Source of the DNA: Arthrobacter sp. AQ5-05
GTDB lineage: Bacteria > Actinomycetota > Actinomycetes > Actinomycetales > Micrococcaceae
Direction of reading: 5' to 3'
Assembly: GCF_003287975.1 (NCBI RefSeq)
Contig: NZ_QMKQ01000009.1
Coordinates: 1-64,000 of the forward strand
DNA length: 64,000 nucleotides
Of this stretch, positions 35,074 to 43,490 are shown in pieces (the first letter of the stretch is position 1; every line of letters starts with the position of its first letter). The notes under the pieces were generated by a model. The model saw only the letters and a program-made list of their open reading frames with translations. It did not search any database and was not told the origin of the DNA. Both the position numbers and the translations under genes were made by a program.

Positions 35074-37680
35074 ATGAGAAAAACCGCCCTTGCCGTATCG
35101 GCCGTGCTGATTGCCGCACTGCTGGTTCCCGGCGTTCCGGCCCTGGCCATTGCCCCCGCCAGCGCCGCCGTGGCCACCGCGGGCATCAAGGACACCAACA
35201 AGGCCTACCTGGCCAAGGCCGCCAAGACCCTCGGCGGGGCCGACGCGGCAACGGGCAAGCTCAGGGACGGGACGCTGTGGCGTTCACACCGAGACGGAAT
35301 CGTGGTGTACTCCGACAAGCGCCGCGCGCTGACGGTGCGCAACGCGATGGCACGGGCATGGGCGGACACCGGTTGGGAAAACGGCCGTTTCGGCTACCCG
35401 GCGGGCGAACAGTACAAATCCGGGGCCGACACCCGGCAAAACTTCGGCGGCGGCGTCATCGGCGTGCGCCCCAACGGAACCTCATACTGGCTGCCCAAGA
35501 CGCCGAAGCTCCCCGACTTCACCGTCACCGGGGCCGGCTGGGGACACGGCGTGGGCATGAGCCAATACGGGGCCCGGGCCATGGCCGCCGAGGGCAAGAG
35601 CGCCACCGGCATCCTGCAGTACTACTACAACCCCGCCAAGGTCACCGCCGGCAAGAGTGCACCGGCCGGAGACCTCCGGGTGCAGGTGCTCAAGTCCGGC
35701 AGCAGCTCCCTGGCCGTTGCCGACGGGCGCATGCGCGTGACCGACCCGGCGGCCAGGAAGACCTACACCGCCCCGGCCGGCTCCACACTCACGCTGAAAC
35801 GCAGCGGATCGCAACTGTCCTACGTGCTGAAGACCGCCGCCGGATACGACGTGGTGCCGCGCGACGCGAACAAGGACGGGGTCAACGACAAGAACCCCAA
35901 GGCGCAGGAAAACAAGACCAGCAGCAAGCTGCGGATCACCTGGGAGGGCACACGCGCCTGGGCCTCGACCAAGCGCGCCACCATCTCCATCCCCAAGGCC
36001 AACGCCGAGTCCTCGGCGCCGGGGCTCTACCGCCACGGATACCTGGAAGCGGGTCTGCTCAAGGACCAGGTGAACCTGGTGACATCGCTGCGGCTGAACG
36101 ACGAATACCTCTACGGCCTGGCCGAGGTCCCGTCCTCCTGGCCTTCCGCGGTGCTGCAGGCCCAGGCCATCGCCGGGCGCACCTACGCCATGCGCAAGGT
36201 CGCCAGGCTCAAGGAATCCTGCGACTGCAACGTCACCGACGAGGTCCAGGACCAGAAATTCACCGGCTGGACAAAGGAAAACGAGCAACCCGGCTACGGG
36301 GCCAAGTGGAAGGCGGCGGTCAACGCGACGCTGACGCGCAACGCCGCGGGCGTTCCCACCTCCGGCAAGGTTGTCGCCTACGCCGGGCGACTGGCCGAGA
36401 CCCTGTACTCGTCATCGACCGGCGGGGCCACCCGCAACAGCGAGGACGTCTGGGGCGGGGCCGCGCTGCCCTACCTGCGCTCGCGCACCGACCCCTGGTC
36501 GCTGAAGGCCAGCGCCAACAACCCCTACCGGACCTGGACCCAGCGCACGTCCCAGCGGGAGATGGCCAAGGTCTTCGGCCTGAACGATGTGGTGGGCGTG
36601 AAGTTCACCCGTGCCAAGGACCTGACCATCAGCTCGGCCACCGCCACAACCTCCTCCGGGGCGGCCAAGACCCTGATGGGGAACGCCTTCCGCTCCTGGG
36701 CCTCCGGCATCGGCGCGCACTCGGCCTGGATCACCGGCATCAAGGCCAGCACCACGGTTCCCAAGGCCACGGCCATCAACCCCCGGAACTTCTGCACCAC
36801 CACGGTGAAACCCGGGTCGAACCTTGCCAAGGCCGCCTCCAGGGCCCGCGACGGTGCGGTCATCTGCCTGAATGCCGGAACACACAAGGCCGGCAACGTG
36901 GTGCTCAAGCCGCGCCAAACCCTCACCGGGCACACCCGGTCCAATACCCGGCTCGACGGGACCATCGCGGTCACGACGAAGAAGTCCGGCAAGCTGCACC
37001 GGATCGGCACGGCGCGGATCCCGGCAAAGGCCCCCATGAGGCTTTCCTGCAACACGTCGAGCCCGTGCAACTCCGCCCAGGTGCTCTTCGCCAACGGGGC
37101 CCAGCTGACCGCGGTCTCCTCCAAGTCCAAGGTCAAGGGCGGAACATACTGGATCGACCACAAGAACCGGGCCATCTTCACATCCAAGGCAAGCAGCAAG
37201 AAGTACAAGTACACCCTGGCCACCACGGCGCGCGCGGCAACGCTGGGCACGCGGGCGCGGATGGGCAACGTGACAGTGTCCGGCTACGCCAACCCGGGCA
37301 ACACCGGGGCGGTGTGGCTGCGCGGCGCACATTCCACGCTGAGCGGCTCGACCGTCACCTCGAACCACGGCATCGGCGTGCAATCCAACGGCCAGGCAAC
37401 GGCGGTCCTGGACTCCTTCGTCCGGCGCAACGGCCAGGCGGGCATCAGCGCCTCGGGCGGGAAGAACACCGTGGTGCGGGGCACCGAGGTCGGCAAGAAC
37501 GGATGGGCCGGCTTCAGGCCCGCGACCTTCACCGGCGGCATCGCCGCGTCCAACAAAGCCGCGGTAAAGGTGTCCGCCTCCAGGATCCTGGACAACAGGG
37601 GAGCGGGGACCCGCGGGGTGCGCGCCAGGAAGGGTGCCAAGGTCTCTGTCGTTTCCAGCACGGTGCGCGGAAACAAGTAG
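35074..37680 (+). CDS. Secreted SpoIID/LytB-domain protein with C-terminal beta-helix
   Basis: The 868-residue protein has a signal peptide (TALAVSAVLIAALLVPG, cleaved near ALAIAPASA). An LGFP-like segment NGRFGYPAGEQ follows at about 105-125. The SpoIID/LytB domain spans about 150-560, with GWGHGVGMSQYGA, YLYGLAEVPSSWP, QAIAGRTYAM and YSSSTGGATRNSEDVW. The C-terminal quarter (about 590-868) is a right-handed beta-helix of parallel turns (NTGAVWLRGAHSTLSGST, SNHGIGVQSNGQ), as in pectate lyase-like folds. SpoIID proteins are murein lytic transglycosylases acting on denuded glycan; the beta-helix may bind polysaccharide. This could be a cell-wall remodelling enzyme. Confidence 0.85.
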   Translation: MRKTALAVSAVLIAALLVPGVPALAIAPASAAVATAGIKDTNKAYLAKAAKTLGGADAATGKLRDGTLWRSHRDGIVVYSDKRRALTVRNAMARAWADTGWENGRFGYPAGEQYKSGADTRQNFGGGVIGVRPNGTSYWLPKTPKLPDFTVTGAGWGHGVGMSQYGARAMAAEGKSATGILQYYYNPAKVTAGKSAPAGDLRVQVLKSGSSSLAVADGRMRVTDPAARKTYTAPAGSTLTLKRSGSQLSYVLKTAAGYDVVPRDANKDGVNDKNPKAQENKTSSKLRITWEGTRAWASTKRATISIPKANAESSAPGLYRHGYLEAGLLKDQVNLVTSLRLNDEYLYGLAEVPSSWPSAVLQAQAIAGRTYAMRKVARLKESCDCNVTDEVQDQKFTGWTKENEQPGYGAKWKAAVNATLTRNAAGVPTSGKVVAYAGRLAETLYSSSTGGATRNSEDVWGGAALPYLRSRTDPWSLKASANNPYRTWTQRTSQREMAKVFGLNDVVGVKFTRAKDLTISSATATTSSGAAKTLMGNAFRSWASGIGAHSAWITGIKASTTVPKATAINPRNFCTTTVKPGSNLAKAASRARDGAVICLNAGTHKAGNVVLKPRQTLTGHTRSNTRLDGTIAVTTKKSGKLHRIGTARIPAKAPMRLSCNTSSPCNSAQVLFANGAQLTAVSSKSKVKGGTYWIDHKNRAIFTSKASSKKYKYTLATTARAATLGTRARMGNVTVSGYANPGNTGAVWLRGAHSTLSGSTVTSNHGIGVQSNGQATAVLDSFVRRNGQAGISASGGKNTVVRGTEVGKNGWAGFRPATFTGGIAASNKAAVKVSASRILDNRGAGTRGVRARKGAKVSVVSSTVRGNK

Positions 37681-37690
37681 GAGCTGTCCC

Positions 37691-38626
37691 CTAGCGGCGT
37701 TTGGGACCGATGGCGGTTTCCGCCAGCACCTTGGTCAGCCGGTCCATGAACACCCCGGTCTTGGGGTTGTCCCTGCCTTCGGGCCGCAGCGCGAAGATGC
37801 TGCGGGCCAGGCGGATTTCCGGTGCGTCAATGACCTGGATGCCCTCGGGGGCCCGCAGCATGGCCAGCTCGGGTACCAGGGCCGCGCCCAGCCCGGCAGC
37901 GGCCATGTGCAGCGAGGCGTTGAAGTCGTCGGAGTGGGCGACCACGCGCGGGTGGATGTTGAAGGCGGCAAAGAGCCGGGAGATCACCGTGGCGTCGGAA
38001 GTTCCCGGATGGTGCATGATCCAGGGCATGTCGGCCAGCTGGGAAGCGGAAAAGACCGAGGAGCCATCGAGATTCCAGGAGGCGGGGACCACGACACGGA
38101 ACGGGTCGTCGCCCAGCCACTGGCGCTCGAGCTGCGCCGGCCAGGCCAGTCCGGCCTGCCCGACCTGGAAGATCAGCGCCAAATCCAGTTCACCGTCCCG
38201 GCGCAACCCGGTGATGGTCTGGTGCGGCTCGCCGACATTCACGCGCAGCGCGATGCCCAGCCGATCCCATTCCTTGGAGCCGAGCAGCCGCGGCAGGGCG
38301 AAGGTGGCCAGCGACGGAAAGATCCCGATGCGCAGTTCCTGCAGCGGCTTGCCGCTGGGGTCCAGGTCGGGGGTGGAGGTCGCTGCCATGAGCGCATCGA
38401 TGTCGGTGAGCACGCGCTTGGCGTGGCGCACCATGGTCAGCGCGGCGGGCGTCGGCTCGATGCTCTTGGCACTGCGGGCAAAGAGCGTGGTTGAGGTGTC
38501 GCGTTCCAGGGCAGACATCTGCTGGGAGACCGCCGAGGGCGTGTAGCCCAAGGCCAGGGCGGCGGCGGCGAAGGACTTGTGCCTCACCACTTCCAACAGG
38601 GTGCGCAGATGAACCGGATTGACCAC
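37691..38626 (-). CDS. LysR-family transcriptional regulator
   Basis: The 311-residue protein has an N-terminal winged helix (about 1-62) with FAAAALALGYTPSAVSQQMSALE and a type 2 periplasmic-binding-like ligand domain from about 95. It is convergent with the SpoIID gene. The nearest upstream gene on the same strand encodes a small acidic protein, and no divergent target lies beside it, so the regulated genes are not apparent. Confidence 0.88.
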   Translation of the reverse strand: MVNPVHLRTLLEVVRHKSFAAAALALGYTPSAVSQQMSALERDTSTTLFARSAKSIEPTPAALTMVRHAKRVLTDIDALMAATSTPDLDPSGKPLQELRIGIFPSLATFALPRLLGSKEWDRLGIALRVNVGEPHQTITGLRRDGELDLALIFQVGQAGLAWPAQLERQWLGDDPFRVVVPASWNLDGSSVFSASQLADMPWIMHHPGTSDATVISRLFAAFNIHPRVVAHSDDFNASLHMAAAGLGAALVPELAMLRAPEGIQVIDAPEIRLARSIFALRPEGRDNPKTGVFMDRLTKVLAETAIGPKRR

Positions 38627-38710
38627 GTAAGGACTCCTGTGCCTGGGGGCGGGTTGAGGGCGCGAACCGGTGAGGCTCGCGCTCCCCTCAATCCTAGGCG
38701 GACACGGAAG

Positions 38711-38968
38711 CTATTCGGTTTCCTCGGCGAGGACTTCCTCTTCGGTCCATTCCTCTTCGACGGTTTCCTCGTCGTCGTCCTGGTCTTCTGCGGTGAGGTC
38801 GTCATCGAGCAGGTACAGGTGCTTGCGCAGCGGATCCAGGGCCGTCATGGTCTCCGGGCTGTCGGAGGAACCCTCGTAGGGCTGGCCGTCACGGCCGTCG
38901 TCCGGCTCGTACATGTCGTCGTCAATCGGCTCGTCAAAGATGGTGTCGTCAAAGCTGTTGCCCATCAT
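38711..38968 (-). CDS. Small, highly acidic hypothetical protein
   Basis: I do not recognise a family. The 85-residue protein is about 40 percent Asp plus Glu with only a few basic residues. Its C-terminal third is almost wholly acidic (AEDQDDDEETVEEEWTEEEV). Such tails can mimic DNA or RNA or bind basic partners. The start at 38968 has AAAGAGGGAC upstream, a good ribosome binding site, which supports that the gene is real. It lies 84 bp upstream of the LysR gene on the same strand. Confidence 0.6.
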   Translation of the reverse strand: MMGNSFDDTIFDEPIDDDMYEPDDGRDGQPYEGSSDSPETMTALDPLRKHLYLLDDDLTAEDQDDDEETVEEEWTEEEVLAEETE

Positions 38969-39102
38969 GTCCCTCTTTCCTCGATCGTGCGGGATTTGCG
39001 GCTGAACCCCGATTGATTACAGCCTATGTTGCCTCGACGCGTATGGGAATGGGCACTTTTTCGTGGGCGGATCCGGGTGCCGGCGCGCGGTATGGTCGAT
39101 AT

Positions 39103-39597
39103 ATGGACAGCGACACCACACCCAGGTTCTTCACCCCGGCCATCAGCCGCCCGGCATTGCTTGCCGCCGCCGGAAGGATCCTGGCACCGGCATTGTGGCT
39201 GGGATTGCTGATCGGGATTTCGTTCATCGAGACGCCGCTGAAGTTCCTGGCCCCGGGCATGACCCTGGGTCTGGGGCTGGGGATCGGGCAGCTGGTCTTC
39301 GCCGCCATGAACATCGTGGAGGTCGTGTTCTTCATCGTGCTCGCTGCCTCCTGCATCAAGCGCGGCCTGGACAGGGCATTCCTGTGGGTCGTCGCGTCAA
39401 CCGGCCTGGTGCTGCTGGCCAAGGTCGCCTTGATCCGCCCGTTCCTGGCCAAGCGCACCGAAGCGGTGCTGGCCGGTGTCGAGGCCGGCGGTTCGAGCTG
39501 GCACTACTTCTACATCGCCGCCGACGGGTTGCTGACCGTCTTGCTGGTCACGCTGCTGGTGATGGGCGTGCGCCGCTGGGTGCTCCCGGGACGCTGA
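39103..39597 (+). CDS. Four-helix membrane protein of unknown function
   Basis: The 164-residue protein has four predicted helices (LLAAAGRILAPALWLGLLIG, FAAMNIVEVVFFIVLAAS, FLWVVASTGLVLLAKVALI and FYIAADGLLTVLLVTLLVMG). No enzyme motif is visible; the layout resembles DUF4149-like small membrane proteins, but I am not sure. I chose ATG 39103 since the upstream frame has no hydrophobic or conserved content. No clear ribosome binding site is present, so an almost leaderless transcript is possible. Confidence 0.6.
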   Translation: MDSDTTPRFFTPAISRPALLAAAGRILAPALWLGLLIGISFIETPLKFLAPGMTLGLGLGIGQLVFAAMNIVEVVFFIVLAASCIKRGLDRAFLWVVASTGLVLLAKVALIRPFLAKRTEAVLAGVEAGGSSWHYFYIAADGLLTVLLVTLLVMGVRRWVLPGR

Positions 39598-39622
39598 GCC
39601 GGGCGGGCACCGGGGCACAAGA

Positions 39623-39687
39623 AGGCCGCGCCGCGCGGAAGCCGAGGAACACACAGGTGTTCCGCGGGCCTTCGCGCGACGCGGCCT
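39623..39687. terminator. Long bidirectional terminator hairpin
   Basis: The left arm (39623-39652, from AGGCCGCG to GGAACAC) pairs with the right arm (39657-39687, from GTGTTCC to CGCGGCCT) around a four-base loop ACAG. About 30 bp pair with a few mismatches. GTTTGGTT follows on the plus strand. It fills the gap between two convergent genes. Confidence 0.85.
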
Positions 39688-39701
39688 GTTTGGTTGCGGC
39701 G

Positions 39702-40697
<996 letters not shown>

Positions 40698-40784
40698 ATA
40701 GGCGGCAACCAGCGTCCGCCCGCATTCATTCCCCGACATCGAGCACGCCACACCGCGACCGGGTCCGGGCGTAGGCTTTGGGGC

Positions 40785-41447
40785 ATGAGGCGGATTCCGT
40801 TGATGCTGGCGCCCGGACTGCTGGCCTGTTTCCTGGGCGCCTGCACCACCCTTGTGCCCGATCCGCCGGAGCCTGCTCCCTCCACCCAGGCGAACACCCA
40901 GCCGCTTCAGCTGCCGGGCGATTGCCCGCAGGCCGGCGCGGTCGAACCGGTGAAGGGCATCGCGGTGGGGACCGATGCCCAGATTGCCGCGGACCTGTTG
41001 GCCGCGGTGGGACGGTGGACCAACGCCGGAACGGCAATGGTCACCAATGAACCGGCCTGGATCGGCCCCGGGGTGCCCGGGCATTGCCTGGCGGACCTGG
41101 CCGAGGCGCTCGGGCGGATCTACGGACCGGTGCTGTTTGCCGGAAACGCGGACGAGACGCTGGCAAGTTTTCGGGCCGGGATCGTGCAGGAGAACCTGGC
41201 GAACCTGAAAACCGCGCAGGCTCAGGGCCGGGCCACGGATGCCAAGCGGGAATTGGCGTTGATCCAGCAGTCGTCGCAATCGGAGTCCGGGACATTCTTG
41301 AATCTCGTCGTGCGCCGGCTGGAGAGCGGATCAATCCAGCCGGCAGGCATGGAGACATGGTTCGTCATCGTGGGGCCGCCGAAATCGCAGAACCTCGTGT
41401 TCCACCTGGAGAGAAAGGAGAGCCCGCACGGATCTTTCAGCTGGTGA
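40785..41447 (+). CDS. Hypothetical lipoprotein
   Basis: I do not recognise the family. The 220-residue protein has a short basic N-terminus, a hydrophobic core and the lipobox FLGAC, with Cys20 as lipidation site. A Pro/Thr-rich spacer (24-45) follows. The domain has Cys at about 47 and 105, which might form a disulfide, and a mostly helical middle section. The ATG at 40785 is close to the divergent monooxygenase start. It is followed by a strong terminator shared with the cold-shock gene. Confidence 0.65.
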   Translation: MRRIPLMLAPGLLACFLGACTTLVPDPPEPAPSTQANTQPLQLPGDCPQAGAVEPVKGIAVGTDAQIAADLLAAVGRWTNAGTAMVTNEPAWIGPGVPGHCLADLAEALGRIYGPVLFAGNADETLASFRAGIVQENLANLKTAQAQGRATDAKRELALIQQSSQSESGTFLNLVVRRLESGSIQPAGMETWFVIVGPPKSQNLVFHLERKESPHGSFSW

Positions 41448-41468
41448 GGCACAAATCGTTAAACAGCA

Positions 41469-41499
41469 AGGGCGCCACTCCCATAAGGAGTGACGCCCT
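41469..41499. terminator. Bidirectional terminator hairpin
   Basis: AGGGCG-CACTCC (41469-41481) pairs with GGAGTG-CGCCCT (41487-41499) with one mismatch, around a five-base CATAA loop. AAACAGCA precedes it. It lies between the convergent lipoprotein and cold-shock genes. Confidence 0.85.
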
Positions 41500-41538
41500 C
41501 GCCTAGTCAGCTAAAAGCCGCAGGTGATGATCCGAAGC

Positions 41539-41742
41539 TTAGACAGCGCGGATATCGGTGGCTTGCAGGCCCTTCTGGCCCTGGGTAACTTCGAACTCTA
41601 CGCGCTGGCCCTCTTCGAGCGAGCGGAAGCCGTTCGACTGAATGGCGGAGTAGTGTGCAAAGACATCATCCGAGTTGTCGTCCGGAGCGATGAAGCCGAA
41701 GCCCTTTTCGGCGTTGAACCACTTAACGGTACCTGTTGCCAT
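41539..41742 (-). CDS. cspA: Cold-shock protein, CspA family
   Basis: The 67-residue protein opens [20 protein letters not shown] and has [11 protein letters not shown], the RNP1 and RNP2 motifs of single-stranded nucleic acid-binding cold-shock domains. It acts as an RNA chaperone. The ATG at 41742 has GAAAGGA upstream; the frame to 41811 adds 23 residues of leader. About 245 bp without a gene precede it on the minus strand, room for the long 5' untranslated region usual for cold-shock genes. Confidence 0.93.
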   Translation of the reverse strand: MATGTVKWFNAEKGFGFIAPDDNSDDVFAHYSAIQSNGFRSLEEGQRVEFEVTQGQKGLQATDIRAV

Positions 41743-41987
41743 GATGGGTGTGTCCTTTCGAGACTGTCCTGAAATGGGACGTAGGGGAGCGAACTCCACT
41801 GTGGAATTCACTTGCAGCTACGTGATTCAACGCGGTTCAGAAAGGTACTCGCCCCGGCAACGGGGTATTTGCACTGCTTTACTGCGAGAAAAACTAGAAC
41901 TACAAGCTCAACGGTACGCTACTTAGCGCCGAGTTACTACCATCGGGGTACTTTCGAGACAAAATTGGCCTGAAAACCCCCGTTTGT

Positions 41988-42779
41988 TTACCTCTTGATG
42001 GACTGGTGAAACCGGTTGACAACGATATCCACCAGCTCCTTCGGAGGACGTTTCATGGAATCCAAAAGAGGAGCGCTCAGCACGTCGGCGGCGCATTTGG
42101 CCGCCAATTGGGCGAAGTATCCCGGTGCCAGCAGGTAGCTGGCCACCACCGTGCGCCGCCCCGGATTGTGTGATCGGGCATAGGCGAGCGCATCTTCCAG
42201 GCGAGGTTCCTCCACTGAGATGTAGGCAACAGTCACCGGCACCTGCAATCGGCCCGCAAGCAGCTGTGCCATGGTGCGGCAGTCGGTGACCCCCACCGGA
42301 TCCGTGGTTCCGGCGCAGGCCATGATCACTGCTTCCCCGGGAACCCAGCCCGCCTGCAGTAATCTCCGGTGCATCACCGCCGCAAGGGAGGCCTCGGGGC
42401 CCAAGGGGGCGGCCACCGTGGTGCCCGCGCGCAGGGCAGCGGCGGCGCCCAGATCTTTTGAGGCATGGGTGCCGGCAGATAACAGCAGGGGAATCAGTGT
42501 GGCCCGATTCCCGGGGTTTATGGTGGGTGACGCAATCAGGTCTTCCACTCGCGGCTGCTGCACATCAACAAACGCGCCGTGCACCGTGATGCCGTCAAGC
42601 GCCCTGGCCACCTCCTCAACCAGGGAAAGAACGGCTGCGCTCCCGGTGGGACTATTCGTCCCGTGGGACACCGCCACCAGATCGGGATGGGGATCGGCTT
42701 CCATCCAGCCGAGCCATGCCGAATGTTCAATGCGTGGTGCCAAATGCGTGCCGTTGCATGGCGCGGCGTCGATGCTCAT
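41988..42779 (-). CDS. Sirohydrochlorin chelatase-like protein (CbiX family)
   Basis: The 263-residue protein has two CbiX-like halves. The first contains DLVAVSHGTNSPTGSAAV, with the His that coordinates the metal, and LLLSAGTHASKDL with a second His. The second half has MACAGTTDPVG and ASYLLAPGYFAQLAAKCA. It would insert iron into sirohydrochlorin to make siroheme for NirB. Its start overlaps nirD by 4 bp (ATGA). The longer open frame to 43055 is the nirD region in another frame. Confidence 0.85.
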   Translation of the reverse strand: MSIDAAPCNGTHLAPRIEHSAWLGWMEADPHPDLVAVSHGTNSPTGSAAVLSLVEEVARALDGITVHGAFVDVQQPRVEDLIASPTINPGNRATLIPLLLSAGTHASKDLGAAAALRAGTTVAAPLGPEASLAAVMHRRLLQAGWVPGEAVIMACAGTTDPVGVTDCRTMAQLLAGRLQVPVTVAYISVEEPRLEDALAYARSHNPGRRTVVASYLLAPGYFAQLAAKCAADVLSAPLLDSMKRPPKELVDIVVNRFHQSIKR

Positions 42780-43153
42780 TGTCCGGCCTCCATCCAGAGC
42801 GTGCCATCCAGGCGGTGCACGGCGAAGACCGGCAGTGGAGCAGCGGCCGCGCTGAGGCATGCGCCGGTGTCCAAGCGGTACACCTCCTTGTGCAGCGGGC
42901 AGGCAATGGTGGGTACCCGGGCGCCGTCGATGGTCTTGTCTCCGAGAATGCCGCGTGCCATGACCTTGGCGCCGGAACCCGGGCAGTGGTGTGAGGTGGC
43001 GTAGAACTCGTCGGACTCGGTGCGGTACATGGCGACCTGCGTGCCGTCGACCCATGCGGCTTCACCCCACCCCGGTTCGAGGTCGCCGGCGTTGCAAACG
43101 GCCACCATGGGCGTGGTGCTCTCGAGCGTGGTTTCTTGAACTGATGCACTCAT
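42776..43153 (-). CDS. nirD: Nitrite reductase small subunit
   Basis: The 125-residue protein has the Rieske-like fold of NirD: GDLEPGWGEAAWVDGTQVAMYR, then GSGAKVMARGILGDKTIDG and ACPLHKEVYRLDTG. The second cluster-binding motif C-x2-H is present (CPLH) but the first is HHCP in place of C-x-H, so a full 2Fe-2S site is doubtful, as in other NirD proteins. ATG 43153 has GAAAGGA upstream. It is divergent from nirB, which is less common than a nirBD operon. Confidence 0.9.
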   Translation of the reverse strand: MSASVQETTLESTTPMVAVCNAGDLEPGWGEAAWVDGTQVAMYRTESDEFYATSHHCPGSGAKVMARGILGDKTIDGARVPTIACPLHKEVYRLDTGACLSAAAAPLPVFAVHRLDGTLWMEAGQ

Positions 43154-43490
43154 CGCTTGTCCTTTCAACGGGGGGTATTCGATGAATCGAGCTTGGCAGT
43201 TCCGTGTTACAGCGGTGCGGGTCGGATATTGCCTGTGGGTAAATCCCGGCTCACGAGTGGGGGACCGGGCCCGTGAACACCGAGCGAGCAGTGCAACCAC
43301 TTCCGGCACGCCCAACTTTCGGTCCTTCTATTTCGAACGTGTTTCCCGATTCTCACGAGTTGGTATGCGCGGGGGATAGAGAGTTGTCCTGAACGAAACA
43401 AAGGGGAAATTGGTAGGCAAAGCGCGTTTCCTAAGCTGAAGGCAATCAAGCACGCGTCACAAGCGCAAGAGTGAAAGTCGGGTAACAGGC
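43154..43490. promoter_or_regulatory. Divergent nirD-nirB control region
   Basis: The 337 bases hold no gene. The 9-bp word CTCACGAGT occurs twice in direct orientation (43250-43258 and 43352-43360), 102 bp apart. I see no clear GlnR-type box or consensus promoter pair. GAGTGAAAG and GGGTAACAGGC precede the nirB ATG. Nitrogen- or nitrite-responsive regulators must act here, possibly including the OmpR-type fusion encoded downstream. Confidence 0.4.

Noticed and set aside
34998-37694. Plus-strand open frame of 898 codons overlapping the SpoIID gene in another frame
   Set aside because: It is slightly longer than the real gene, but its product is Arg/Gly/His-rich with no signal peptide or domain, while the other frame has a signal peptide and SpoIID motifs.
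39623-39687. Long inverted repeat as a mobile-element end
   Set aside because: It is a single hairpin with a four-base loop centred between convergent genes, which fits a terminator; no transposase or target duplication is near.
40698-41279. N-terminal extension of the luciferase-like monooxygenase frame
   Set aside because: It overlaps the divergent lipoprotein gene and has no similarity to the family; the family N-terminus starts at 40697 or 40685.
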